This document shows positions 28,545-37,418 of a stretch of 64,000 nucleotides of DNA, in pieces. The stretch is from Sphingopyxis flava (GTDB lineage Bacteria; Pseudomonadota; Alphaproteobacteria; Sphingomonadales; Sphingomonadaceae). Under the pieces are notes generated by a model. It was not told the DNA's origin, did no database searches, and was given only the letters and a program-made list of their open reading frames with translations. A program made the translations under genes and the position numbers. Every line of letters begins with the position of its first letter. Position 1 is the stretch's first letter. Location of the stretch: contig NZ_FUYP01000013.1 of assembly GCF_900168005.1 (NCBI RefSeq), positions 1 through 64,000 of the forward strand, given 5' to 3'.

Positions 28545-28595
28545 ACGCCCCGCCCCCCATCAAGGTCAGCCGCGGATGGCGCGGCAAGGATCGTC

Positions 28596-29258
28596 TCAGG
28601 GGATGGCAGCAACCCGCATCTCATCGAAGCTGTGCGCGACATGATGTACGCCAAGCTCGCGCAGCCGCGTACCATGCGCCGCGCGGTCTGCGATATGCCC
28701 GGCGCCGCAAAAGCCCACGACCTTCATCCCCGCCGCAAGCGCTGCGAGCGCACCGGTGGGCGAATCTTCAATCGCAAGGCAGGCGGCGGGATCGACCTTC
28801 AGGCCTTTCGCAGCGGCAAGGTAGATGTCGGGATGGGGCTTGCCCCGGTCCCAGCCGTCGGCGCTATAGACATGCTCCCCGAAATGATGCGCGAGCCCGA
28901 AGCGATCGAGCGACGCCGCGATATAGGCGGGACTGCTCGACGAGGCGATCGCGCGCGGACCTCTCAGCGACGCCAGAAACTCCGGCGCACCGGGCACCGG
29001 GGCGAAACCCTCGGCGAAGCGCGCCCGTGCGCGTTCGCGGTGCTGCTCGCGAAAGTCGGCAGGAAGCGCGCGGCCGAGCCGCGCTTCGATCCGCCGCTGC
29101 GTTTCCTGCCAATTGTGGCCATAATAGTCGCGAAGACAGTCCTCATAGCTGGTTGGCAGGCCGATTGCCGTCAGGCTCTCGGCGAGCGTCCGGTTCGCGC
29201 GCACTTCGCTATCGGCGATGACGCCGTCGAAGTCGAAGATGATCGCAGCAAATGGCAT
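28596..29258 (-). CDS. HAD-superfamily hydrolase (phosphoglucomutase-like)
   Basis: 220 residues. HAD motif I is FDFDGVIADSE at the start, motif II is in AIASSSSPAY, and the acidic motif IV is LAIEDSPTGALAALAAGM. The cap domain is of the beta-phosphoglucomutase / phosphatase type. The natural substrate is unknown. It is four bases from the GFA gene on the same strand, which itself overlaps glmS. Confidence 0.85.
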   Translation of the reverse strand: MPFAAIIFDFDGVIADSEVRANRTLAESLTAIGLPTSYEDCLRDYYGHNWQETQRRIEARLGRALPADFREQHRERARARFAEGFAPVPGAPEFLASLRGPRAIASSSSPAYIAASLDRFGLAHHFGEHVYSADGWDRGKPHPDIYLAAAKGLKVDPAACLAIEDSPTGALAALAAGMKVVGFCGAGHIADRAAHGTRLRELGVHHVAHSFDEMRVAAIP

Positions 29259-29262
29259 CGGA

Positions 29263-29676
29263 TCAGGGCATCACCCCGGGCACCCGCGCATAGTCCCAGG
29301 GCCCCTCGCCCGACCAGCTGCGCCCGTCAGGAAAGCATAGCTTCAGTCCGCTTAGCTGCGCGGGCGCAAAGAGACGCATATTGACCCCCATGAGAAAGGC
29401 CTCGCCGCCCATGCGCTTCTTGAGCCCCTCTGTCGCCGCCCAGTGGGTCGTGCAGCCGCAGACCGGACAGAAATGGAGATCCGAGTTCGGACTTTCGCGA
29501 TCGGCGCGGTTGTAGGTCCGCGTCTCGCCTACGATCACGACATCCCGCGGCGAATAATAAGCCCAGAGAATTCCGTGCGAAAAGCAGAGCGAGCAATTGC
29601 ATTCTGCGATTTCCTCGGGCGCTTGGGCAAGGCGTATGGACACGGCCGCGCAATGGCAGTGCGCCTTCCAGATCAC
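29263..29676 (-). CDS. GFA-family protein
   Basis: 137 residues with the zinc-binding pattern of the glutathione-dependent formaldehyde-activating (GFA) fold: CHCAAV near residue 7, CNCSLC near 27, and CPVCGCTTHW near 90. The fold is shared with centromere-type Mis18 domains and most members have unknown function. It overlaps the glmS stop by four bases (ATGA), suggesting co-translation. Confidence 0.88.
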   Translation of the reverse strand: MIWKAHCHCAAVSIRLAQAPEEIAECNCSLCFSHGILWAYYSPRDVVIVGETRTYNRADRESPNSDLHFCPVCGCTTHWAATEGLKKRMGGEAFLMGVNMRLFAPAQLSGLKLCFPDGRSWSGEGPWDYARVPGVMP

Positions 29677-31496
29677 TCGACCGTAACCGATTTTGCAAGA
29701 TTGCGCGGCTGGTCGACATCGGTGCCCTTGGCGACCGCGACGTGATAGGCGAGGAGCTGGACGGGCACCGCATAGACGAGCGGCGCAATGAGCGGGTGAA
29801 CCTTGGGCATCTCGATCGTTGCAAGGCAGCCTTCGCCGGCCTCGGCAAGACCTTCGGCATCGCTAATGAGTACCACCTTGCCTCCGCGCGCACGGACCTC
29901 CTGCATGTTGCTTACCGTCTTTTCAAAGAGGGGGCCTGAAGGGGCGAGAACGACGACGGGCACGGCTTCGTCGATGAGCGCAATGGGTCCGTGCTTCATT
30001 TCGCCCGACGCATAGCCTTCTGCATGGATATAGCTGATTTCCTTCAGCTTGAGGGCGCCCTCTAGCGCCAGCGGATAGTCGGGCCCGCGCCCCAAATAGA
30101 GGACATCGCGCGCCGGGGCGACGAGATGCGCCATCGCAGATATGTCCTCGTCGTGCGCGAGCGCGGCGTTGAGCGCTGCAGGCGCCTCGATCAGGTGGCG
30201 GACGATCTCGCGCTCCTCTTCGGCGCTGAGCTTGCCCTTGCAAAGCGCAAGATGCGCGGCAAGCGCAGCAAGGACAGCAAGCTGGCAGGTGAAGGCCTTG
30301 GTCGAGGCGACGCCGATCTCGGGGCCAGCATGAGTGGGTAGCAGTAGATCGGCCTCGCGGGCCATGCTGCTCGTTGGCACATTGACGACGACCGCGATCG
30401 TCTGCCCCTGCGCCTTGCAGTGGCGCAAGGCCGCGAGCGTGTCGGCCGTCTCACCCGACTGCGAAATGAACAGCGCGAGGCCGCCGGGCTGAAGCACCGG
30501 GTCGCGGTATCTAAACTCGGACGCGACATCGATGTCGACGGGAATGCGCGCGAAGGTTTCGAACCAATATTTGGCGACCATCCCGGCATAGTAGCTCGTG
30601 CCGCACGCGACGATGGTGATGCGGTCGATCGCCGAGAGATCGAAATCCATCTGCGGCAGCGCGACCGTCTGCTCGAGCGGGCGGATGTAGGAGGAGAGCG
30701 TCTGCGCGACCACGACCGGCTGCTCGAAAATCTCCTTTTGCATATAGTGGCGGTAATTGCCCTTCTCGATTGTCGCTGCCGACACGCCGCTCGTGGTAAT
30801 TTCGCGCGTCACGGGATTGTTTTCGCTGTCGAAAATCTGCGCACCCTCACGGCTGATGATGACCCAGTCGCCTTCCTCGAGATAGGCAATCTTTTGGGTG
30901 AGCGGCGCGAGCGCGAGCGCATCCGAGCCCAAATAGGTCTCACCCTCGCCATAGCCGACGACAAGCGGCGAGCCGAGCCGCGCGCCGATCAAGAGGTCCG
31001 GGTGCTGGCGAAAGGCGATGGCGAGCGCAAAAGCGCCGCGCAGCTGCGGCAATACCGCCTTGATGGCGTCCTGCGGCGACAGGCCTGCTTCCACCTGCTC
31101 GCTCACAAGGTGGGCGACGACCTCGGTATCGGTTTCGCTCTCGAAGCGGCGGCCACGCGCCTGGAGCCCTTCGCGCAGCGGCTTGAAATTCTCGATGATC
31201 CCGTTGTGAACGAGCGCGACCTCGCCCGTTGCATGGGGGTGGGCGTTGCTCGTCGTCGGCGCGCCGTGCGTCGCCCAGCGCGTGTGCGCGATGCCGAGGG
31301 TGCCGGGCGCGGGGTTGCCGCCAAGTTCCTTGACCAGATTACCGAGCTTGCCCTCGGCGCGCCGCCGGATCAACTGCCCGCCTTCGACGGTACACACGCC
31401 CGCCGAATCATAGCCGCGATATTCCATGCGCTTGAGGCCATCGACCAGCCGGTCTGCCACCTGGTCCTTGCCGATGATTCCGATGATTCCGCACAT
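29673..31496 (-). CDS. glmS: glutamine-fructose-6-phosphate aminotransferase
   Basis: 607 residues. It makes glucosamine-6-phosphate for cell wall and LPS. The N-terminal glutaminase starts at the catalytic Cys (MCGIIGI), with ThTRWATHGAPT-like AHTRWATHG and the GYDSAGV motif. Two SIS sugar-binding domains follow (FISQSGETADTLAA; LGRGPDYPLALEGALKLKEISY), and the end is DQPRNLAKSVTVE. The vapBC module lies directly upstream, 17 bases away, so glmS may be partly transcribed from the toxin-antitoxin promoter. Confidence 0.97.
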   Translation of the reverse strand: MCGIIGIIGKDQVADRLVDGLKRMEYRGYDSAGVCTVEGGQLIRRRAEGKLGNLVKELGGNPAPGTLGIAHTRWATHGAPTTSNAHPHATGEVALVHNGIIENFKPLREGLQARGRRFESETDTEVVAHLVSEQVEAGLSPQDAIKAVLPQLRGAFALAIAFRQHPDLLIGARLGSPLVVGYGEGETYLGSDALALAPLTQKIAYLEEGDWVIISREGAQIFDSENNPVTREITTSGVSAATIEKGNYRHYMQKEIFEQPVVVAQTLSSYIRPLEQTVALPQMDFDLSAIDRITIVACGTSYYAGMVAKYWFETFARIPVDIDVASEFRYRDPVLQPGGLALFISQSGETADTLAALRHCKAQGQTIAVVVNVPTSSMAREADLLLPTHAGPEIGVASTKAFTCQLAVLAALAAHLALCKGKLSAEEEREIVRHLIEAPAALNAALAHDEDISAMAHLVAPARDVLYLGRGPDYPLALEGALKLKEISYIHAEGYASGEMKHGPIALIDEAVPVVVLAPSGPLFEKTVSNMQEVRARGGKVVLISDAEGLAEAGEGCLATIEMPKVHPLIAPLVYAVPVQLLAYHVAVAKGTDVDQPRNLAKSVTVE

Positions 31497-31513
31497 GGCA
31501 CCGATGCTTTCTT

Positions 31514-31882
31514 CTAGAGTGTGTAAGGGATGCGAATACCGGGCATTGCGGCCGGAAACACCTTGATATTGCGCGTAACGAGAATGCGTCCGCTCAGCTG
31601 CGCCGTCGCGAGGACGAAGGCATCGGCCATCGTGAGCCCCTTGCGCTCGGCGCGAAGCGCGGCGGCGCGGCGCGCGACCGCGTCGCCGATTTCCTCGATC
31701 TGGAAACAGCCAAGAAAGGCTTCCACGGCCTTCAGCGTCGGCGCGTCGGCGGCCGACATCACCTCTGCCCAGCTGACGCGGCTGATGCTCTTGCGTCCGG
31801 CGCGGCGGATCTCGCTGCGCGCGGCCTCGACGCCTTTGAGCGCGTCGATGAGGATATCGCTGTCAAATTGCGCGTCGATCAT
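31514..31882 (-). CDS. vapC: PIN-domain toxin (VapC-like)
   Basis: 122 residues with PIN-domain acidic residues: FDSDILIDALKG at the start, WAEVM..AD, and GLTMADAFVLATAQ, ending TRNIKVFPA. Such proteins are Mg2+-dependent RNases. It overlaps the upstream ribbon-helix-helix antitoxin by four bases (ATGA). The immediate downstream gene is glmS. Confidence 0.88.
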   Translation of the reverse strand: MIDAQFDSDILIDALKGVEAARSEIRRAGRKSISRVSWAEVMSAADAPTLKAVEAFLGCFQIEEIGDAVARRAAALRAERKGLTMADAFVLATAQLSGRILVTRNIKVFPAAMPGIRIPYTL

Positions 31883-32103
31883 TCGGCCTCGCCGCGCAAA
31901 CGCCGTTGATAGATGAGACCGTCGCCGATATCGGCGCGGTCACGCCAGATACCGAACGCATTGTCGAACGCATCGCCCGAAACCTCGGCGCGGAAGGTGG
32001 CAATCGCGCGCCGCACGAGCTCGGCGCGCGACACCCCCTGCTCCGCTGCGAGGGCGTCGAGCCATTCGACATCGCAGTCGGGAATGTCCGCAAGGAAGCG
32101 CAT
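31879..32103 (-). CDS. vapB: ribbon-helix-helix antitoxin (VapB-like)
   Basis: 74 residues from the ATG; a GTG one codon earlier is possible. The N-terminal ribbon-helix-helix part (DVEWLDALAAEQGVSRAELVRRAIATF) binds DNA, and the C-terminal tail (IWRDRADIGDGLIYQRRLRGEAE) should wrap the toxin. It is followed at once by the PIN toxin. A perfect palindrome seven bases upstream is the likely operator. Confidence 0.85.
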   Translation of the reverse strand: MRFLADIPDCDVEWLDALAAEQGVSRAELVRRAIATFRAEVSGDAFDNAFGIWRDRADIGDGLIYQRRLRGEAE

Positions 32104-32109
32104 CACATC

Positions 32110-32132
32110 TTGATATCATATCATGATATCAA
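32110..32132 (-). promoter_or_regulatory. vapBC operator palindrome
   Basis: A perfect 10-bp inverted repeat TTGATATCAT with a 3-base spacer lies just upstream of the antitoxin start. This AT-rich block in a GC-rich region is the natural site for autorepression by the RHH antitoxin. Confidence 0.65.
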
Positions 32133-32146
32133 TGCAAGTGCCGTCC

Positions 32147-32461
32147 TCAGGCGCGGCCAAAGTTCTGGTCGACGAAGATCATTGCAAATTGCACGGGATC
32201 GGCGGCTTCGCCATTTCCCGCCTCGAAGCGGGTCTTGCCCTCCTCCCAGATCCGGCGGATTTGCGCAGATAGATCCGGCGGAAACTTCATTTGCTTCTCG
32301 ACGATTTCGGGCCATGTACCCTTGATTCCGAAGCTTTTTTCAAGATTCGGGATCATCGCCTTGCAATAGCTGTCGGTCGCCTCGTCGAGATGTCCGATCG
32401 CGCGCAGCACATAGGCATCGACGAAGCGCAGGAAGGGCTTGTCGGTGTAGCGGTCGCTCAA
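32147..32461 (-). CDS. conserved hypothetical protein
   Basis: 104 residues from a TTG start with a GGAG ribosome site 9 bases before it. The longer frame upstream begins with hydrophobic and arginine-rich residues that do not look native. The protein is mostly helical: FLRFVDAYVLRAIGHLDEATDSYCKAMIPNLEKSFG, then WPEIVEKQMKFPPDLSAQIRRIWE, QFAMIFVDQNFG. No known domain is recognised. It lies upstream of the vapBC operator on the same strand. Confidence 0.55.
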   Translation of the reverse strand: MSDRYTDKPFLRFVDAYVLRAIGHLDEATDSYCKAMIPNLEKSFGIKGTWPEIVEKQMKFPPDLSAQIRRIWEEGKTRFEAGNGEAADPVQFAMIFVDQNFGRA

Positions 32462-32944
32462 ATCATTTTCTCCGTCATGGCTCTTTGGCCCTTTCCGTCC
32501 CCAGCGCATCGCATGGCATCTTCTGTTGGGCAATCCCCAGCAGCCGAATAGGAGGAGAAGCAATATTTTTCTGGCGCGCAAAACGCCCGCTCCAACGCGC
32601 AGCGTCCGATCGACCTTTGGGGGAATGACAAGGCTGCGATAAGTCAGCCTGTTCCCTGCAGAAGCTCTTGGCCTCGTTGCGGCTCCCGCATGGGGCCGAG
32701 ACGCGGGACGAGACCGACGCCCGCGCCCTTCAGGAAGCGATCGAGACGGCGGAGCCCTTTGAACTGGCCATCGTCAAGGCGGGCGAGATATCGTCGGTTT
32801 CGCGCCGCGCTCGGCAGATGCTTTGGGATCATGGCCGGCGACGAAGGCTCGCAAAGGAAACCGAATTACATCAACGAGCAGAGCGCAATGATAGCTCACG
32901 GACCGCGGCGCGAGAAAGCGCTGCGCCCGGCGCGAATCGGCGCC
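32462..32944. other. no gene recognised
   Basis: About 480 bases between the small hypothetical gene and glmU. A forward frame (from 32668) encodes ALQEAIETAEPFELAIVKAGEISS..., which could be a fragment of something, but it lacks a start with a ribosome site and runs into glmU antisense. No call is made. Confidence 0.35.
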
Positions 32945-34306
32945 CTATTTTGCGCCTTTTTCCGCCGCCTTCTTCTTGCGCATCGCGTCGTGAAAGCGGT
33001 CGGCCCAGCCGGGCTTGACCAGCTGCTCGCCGCGCACAAGGCGCAGCTCGCCATCGCCCACGTCGCGCGTCACCGCACTCCCCGCGCCGACGATCGCGTC
33101 CCGGCCGATCTTCACCGGCGCGACGAGAGCGCTGTTCGAGCCGATGAAGGCGTTCTCGCCGATCACGGTCTGATATTTGAAATAGCCATCATAGTTGCAG
33201 GTGATCGTGCCCGCGCCGATGTTCGCCCCCGCGCCAACAGTGGCATCACCCAGATAGGTGAGGTGATTGGCCTTCGCACCTTGGCCGAGCACGGCTTTCT
33301 TCGTTTCGACGAAATTGCCGATTTTCGCCTTTTCGCCCAGCACCGTGCCGGGGCGGAGGCGCGCGAATGGCCCCACCTCGCAGCCCGCGCCGATCGTCGC
33401 GCCCTCGATATGGCAGTTGGCGCGGATTCGCACCCCGTCTGCGACGCTGACGCCGGGGCCAAAGAAGACATTGGGTTCGATCAGTACGTCGCGGCCGAGG
33501 TGCGTATCCCAAGCGAACCAGACGGTTTCGGGTGCGAGGAGGCTCGCGCCCTCCGCCATCGCCTGCGCGCGCCGCCGCGCCTGCCACGCGCTTTCCATCG
33601 CCGCGAGCTCGGCGCGGCTGTTGATCCCCGCTACGTCAAAGGGATCGGTCGTCACCACCGCGCAGGTCCGCCGGTCGGCGTTGGCGATGTTGACGATATC
33701 GACGAGATAAAATTCCTTCGCCGCATTCTCATCGGTGACGCGCGCAAGGAGCGCAAAGAGGTCCGCTGCCCTTACGGCCATCAGCCCCGAGTTGCAGAGC
33801 GTGACCGCCCGCTCAGCCTCGCTTGCATCCTTATATTCGACCATCTTGGTGATGCGGTCGCCCCTTGTGATCACGCGGCCATAATGCTGCGCGTCGGCGG
33901 GCTCGAAGGCGAGCACGACCACCGCCGGCGCGTCGGGGGCATTGAGCCGGTCGATCATCGCCCCCATTGTAGCCGTCGGCACGAAGGGCACGTCGCCATA
34001 GAGGATCAGCACATCCCCCTCGAAGCCTGTGAGCGCGGCTTCGGCCTGCTGGACCGCATGGCCGGTGCCCAGCTGCGGCTCCTGGAGGGCAAGACTGGCA
34101 CTGCCGCTGAGTGCGGCTTCGATCTGGTCGGCCTTGTCGCCGACGATCACGACCTTCCTCACCGGATCGAGCGCGTCGACGCTTGCCATGAGGTGCATCA
34201 GCATCGCCCGCCCGGCAATAGGGTGAAGCACCTTGTGCAGGTCGGATTTCATGCGCGTGCCCTTGCCCGCGGCAAGGATGATGGCGGCGATCGGTCGGTT
34301 GCTCAT
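32945..34306 (-). CDS. glmU: bifunctional UDP-GlcNAc pyrophosphorylase / GlcN-1-P acetyltransferase
   Basis: 453 residues from the ATG before SNRPIAAI. The N-terminal uridylyltransferase has LAAGKGTRMKSDLHKVLH. The C-terminal left-handed beta helix has many hexapeptide repeats, including GDATVGAGANIGAGTITCNYDG. It makes UDP-GlcNAc for cell wall and LPS. It is usually near glmS; here the two are split by vapBC and a small gene. It is divergent from gph. Confidence 0.96.
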   Translation of the reverse strand: MSNRPIAAIILAAGKGTRMKSDLHKVLHPIAGRAMLMHLMASVDALDPVRKVVIVGDKADQIEAALSGSASLALQEPQLGTGHAVQQAEAALTGFEGDVLILYGDVPFVPTATMGAMIDRLNAPDAPAVVVLAFEPADAQHYGRVITRGDRITKMVEYKDASEAERAVTLCNSGLMAVRAADLFALLARVTDENAAKEFYLVDIVNIANADRRTCAVVTTDPFDVAGINSRAELAAMESAWQARRRAQAMAEGASLLAPETVWFAWDTHLGRDVLIEPNVFFGPGVSVADGVRIRANCHIEGATIGAGCEVGPFARLRPGTVLGEKAKIGNFVETKKAVLGQGAKANHLTYLGDATVGAGANIGAGTITCNYDGYFKYQTVIGENAFIGSNSALVAPVKIGRDAIVGAGSAVTRDVGDGELRLVRGEQLVKPGWADRFHDAMRKKKAAEKGAK

Positions 34307-34365
34307 GCGCGGCTCCATGCCAGCAAATCATTGCGGTTTCCAGAGTGTCGCGGCATGCGCGGGCG

Positions 34366-35034
34366 ATGAGTGATTTTCCTTTTGCGATCGTCGGTTTCGA
34401 CCTTGACGGCACGCTCGTTGACACAGCAGGCGACATCACCGCGGCGCTCAACCACGCGCTCGGCCTCGCGGGCCGGGCGCCGCTGAGCGAGGCCGAGGTC
34501 CGCCCGATGATCGGGCTCGGCACTCAGCACCTTCTCGAACAGGGGCTGAGTGCGACCGGCGGCGTTCCCGAGGGCTTGTCGCCGCGCCTCTATGAAGCGC
34601 TGCTTGGCTTTTATGAGGCGAACATCGCGGTTCATAGCCGGCCTTTCCCAGGTCTCGTCGAAGCGCTCGACCGGCTCGATGCGCTGGGTGTGCGCACCGC
34701 GGTTATGACGAACAAGCTCGAGCAGCTCGCGCGACTTTTGCTCGGCGAGCTCGGCCTTGCAGGGCGAATGGCGGCGATCATCGGCGGCGATACGCTTGGG
34801 CCGGGGAAGGCGAAGCCCTCGCCCGAACCGATCCGCGCGATGATCGAGGCCTGCGGCGGCGGGCGAACCGCCTTCGTCGGCGACAGCATTTTTGACGTCA
34901 TGGCGGCGCGCGGCGCCGGGGCGACGAGCGTCGCGGTCGGCTTCGGCTTTCTCCACCAGCCGGTCGAGGAACTGGGCGCCGATCATGTCATCGGCCATTA
35001 TGCCGAACTGGTGCCGCTCCTCGAAAGACTTTGA
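34366..35034 (+). CDS. gph: phosphoglycolate phosphatase-type HAD hydrolase
   Basis: 222 residues from the ATG before SDFPFAIVG. HAD motif I is GFDLDGTLVDTAGDI, motif II in AVMTNKLEQL, and motif IV in AFVGDSIFDVMAARGAG. It fits the Gph family that removes 2-phosphoglycolate after DNA repair. It is divergent from glmU over 59 bases. Confidence 0.88.
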   Translation: MSDFPFAIVGFDLDGTLVDTAGDITAALNHALGLAGRAPLSEAEVRPMIGLGTQHLLEQGLSATGGVPEGLSPRLYEALLGFYEANIAVHSRPFPGLVEALDRLDALGVRTAVMTNKLEQLARLLLGELGLAGRMAAIIGGDTLGPGKAKPSPEPIRAMIEACGGGRTAFVGDSIFDVMAARGAGATSVAVGFGFLHQPVEELGADHVIGHYAELVPLLERL

Positions 35035-35043
35035 GGAACGCTG

Positions 35044-36360
35044 TCAGGCAATCGTCTCGAGAAGCTCGCCGATCGTTTCAAACATCGTGTCGATCTCGCC
35101 CTTCTCGACGATCAGCGGCGGCGACAGCGCGATAATGTCGCCGGTCGCGCGAACGAGGAGGCCCTTGTCGAAACAGGCGTGGAAGAGTTCCATCGCGCGC
35201 GCCGTCGGCGCGCCGGGCCTCGGCTCAAGTTCGATGCCGGCGACGAGCCCGATCGCGCGAATGTCGATGACGTGGCGGCGGCCCTTCAGGCCGTGCGCTG
35301 CATCCTCCCAATAGCGCGCGAGCGCGTCCGCGCGCTCAAAGAGCCCCTCGCGGGCGTAAAGGTCAAGCGCAGCAAGGGCGGCAGCGCAGGCGAGCGGATG
35401 CCCCGAATAGGTATAGCCGTGGAACAGCTCGATGCCGCCGGGGGCACCCTCGATCACCGCATCGTGCCATTCTCGCTTCACCGCCACCGCGCCCATCGGC
35501 ACCGCCGCATTGGTGAGGCCCTTGGCCATGGTGATGACATCGGGCGTTACGCCCCAGCGGTCCGCTGCGGTCGCGCCGCCAACGCGCCCGAAGGCGGTAA
35601 TCACTTCGTCGAAAATGAGGAGGATGCCGTGCCGGTCGCAGATCTTGCGCAGCCGCTCAAGATATCCGGCCGGCGGCAGCAAGACGCCGGTTGATCCCGC
35701 CATCGGCTCGACGATCACCGCCGCGATCGTTTCTGCGCCGTGAAGGCCGACAAGCCGCTCCAGATCATCAGCAAGCTCGGCGCCATGCTGCGGAAATCCC
35801 CGCGAAAAGGCGTTACGCGCAAGGTCATGCGTGTGGCGCAGATGATCGGTACCCGGAAGGCCGCCCCCGAAGGTTCGGCGATTGCTCACAATGCCGCCGA
35901 CGCTGATCCCTCCGAAGCCGACACCATGATAACCGCGCTCGCGTCCGATCAGCCGCGTGCGCGTCCCCTGCCCCCGCGCGCGCTGGATCGCGAGTGCAAT
36001 CTTGAGCGCCGTGTCGACCGATTCCGATCCGCTATTGGTGAAGAAGATGCGGTCCAGCCCTTCGGGCATCAGTGCGGCGAGCCGATGCGCAAGCTCGAAC
36101 GCCTGGGGGTGGCCAAGCTGAAAGGTCGGCGCGAAATCAAGAGCGGCGGCGGCCCTGGCGATTGCCTCGACAATCTCTCGCCGGCAATGGCCAGCATTGC
36201 TGCACCAGAGCCCAGAAGTGCCGTCGAGGATCGGACGCCCGTCGGCGCTTTGATAGTAGATGCCGCTCGCCGAGACGAGCTGGCGCGGGTGCGCCTTGAA
36301 GGCGCGATTGGCGGTAAAGGGCATCCAGAATGCCGCCAGCGGATCATTTTCACCCTTCAT
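35044..36360 (-). CDS. class III omega-aminotransferase
   Basis: 438 residues from the ATG before KGENDPLAAFWMPF. That FWMPFTANR start is typical of beta-alanine:pyruvate-type transaminases. Further signs are FFTNSGSESVDTALKIAL, RGYHGVGFGG, LLIFDEVITAFGRVG, and the PLP lysine in TMAKGLTNAAVPMGAV. It transfers amino groups from omega-amino acids or amines to pyruvate; the substrate is not certain. It is convergent with gph. Confidence 0.9.
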   Translation of the reverse strand: MKGENDPLAAFWMPFTANRAFKAHPRQLVSASGIYYQSADGRPILDGTSGLWCSNAGHCRREIVEAIARAAAALDFAPTFQLGHPQAFELAHRLAALMPEGLDRIFFTNSGSESVDTALKIALAIQRARGQGTRTRLIGRERGYHGVGFGGISVGGIVSNRRTFGGGLPGTDHLRHTHDLARNAFSRGFPQHGAELADDLERLVGLHGAETIAAVIVEPMAGSTGVLLPPAGYLERLRKICDRHGILLIFDEVITAFGRVGGATAADRWGVTPDVITMAKGLTNAAVPMGAVAVKREWHDAVIEGAPGGIELFHGYTYSGHPLACAAALAALDLYAREGLFERADALARYWEDAAHGLKGRRHVIDIRAIGLVAGIELEPRPGAPTARAMELFHACFDKGLLVRATGDIIALSPPLIVEKGEIDTMFETIGELLETIA

Positions 36361-36383
36361 TCGCCGCGACTCCTTCGCCTCGA

Positions 36384-37319
36384 TCAATGCGCCTTCTTGC
36401 CTGGCATCAGATGGAGTAGCCCCGCAATCAACGCGCCGAGCAGAAGGCCGAAGACGCCCGCTCCCGCTGCACCGATCAGCCACTCCCAGACGCCGCCCAG
36501 CGGCAGGTCGCCGGCGATCCGATGCGCGAAGTCGTGGAGGGCATGGCCAAGGTCGCCGATATGATATTCGTCGAGCCCGTGAAGCACAATCTGGCCACCG
36601 ACCCACAGCATCGCTGCGGTGCCAATCGTCGCGAGCGCCGCGAGAAGCTTCGGCATCAGGTGCACCAGCCCGCGCCCGATGCTGCGCTGTGCGCGGGTGC
36701 CACGCTCGGCCATGCGCAGTCCGATATCGTCCATCTTCACAATGAGCCCGACGACGCCATAGACCGCAATCGTGATCGCGACCGCCACGAGTGCGAGCGT
36801 TGCGCCGCGCATCAGCAAGGGTTCGCCGAGCACTTCGTTGAGCGCGATCACCATGATTTCGCCCGAGAGGATGAAATCGGTTCGCACCGCTCCTTTAACC
36901 ATCGCCTCCTCGTGCGACTTGTCGGCGACGATCGCGGCCTCCTCGGCAAGGCTCGTCCTGTGCCCCTTTAGCGAATGCAGCACCTTTTCGGCGCCTTCGA
37001 AGCAAAGATAGGTGCCGCCGAGCATCAGCAGCGGCGTGATCGCCCACTCGGCCAGCGATGAGAGAAGCAGCAGCGCGGGCAGGATAAGAACCAGCTTGTT
37101 GAACAGCGACCCCTTTGTGATGCGCCAGATGATCGGCAATTCGCGATCGGGCGTGAAGCCGGTGACGTAACGCGGCGTGACCGCGGTATCATCGACAACC
37201 ACGCCCGCCGCCTTCACTCCCGCCTTCGAGGCCGCAGCGCCGATATCGTCGATGCTCGCGGCAGCGACCTTCGCGATGGTCGCAACGTCGTCGAGCAGGG
37301 CAAAAAGGCCTGATGGCAT
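36384..37319 (-). CDS. DUF808 membrane protein (YedI-like)
   Basis: 311 residues from the ATG before PSGLFALLDD. The start ALLDDVATIAKVAAASIDDIGAAA and VDDTAVTPRYVTGFTPDRELPIIWRI are DUF808 hallmarks. Six or more membrane helices follow. Function is unknown. It sits between the aminotransferase (23 bases) and glk (99 bases), all on the minus strand. Confidence 0.9.
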   Translation of the reverse strand: MPSGLFALLDDVATIAKVAAASIDDIGAAASKAGVKAAGVVVDDTAVTPRYVTGFTPDRELPIIWRITKGSLFNKLVLILPALLLLSSLAEWAITPLLMLGGTYLCFEGAEKVLHSLKGHRTSLAEEAAIVADKSHEEAMVKGAVRTDFILSGEIMVIALNEVLGEPLLMRGATLALVAVAITIAVYGVVGLIVKMDDIGLRMAERGTRAQRSIGRGLVHLMPKLLAALATIGTAAMLWVGGQIVLHGLDEYHIGDLGHALHDFAHRIAGDLPLGGVWEWLIGAAGAGVFGLLLGALIAGLLHLMPGKKAH

Positions 37320-37418
37320 AGAGGGTGGAGCTTTCGTTCGGTCAGAGAGAATCGCCGCGGGCGCGGGTTCAACCTTGCCTACATCGCCCATCAGGCGAAA
37401 GCCGGAAATTTGGGGGCG

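Noticed and set aside
32668..33018. 116-residue plus-strand frame before glmU
   Set aside because: It has no start with a ribosome site, no recognised family, and overlaps the end of glmU.
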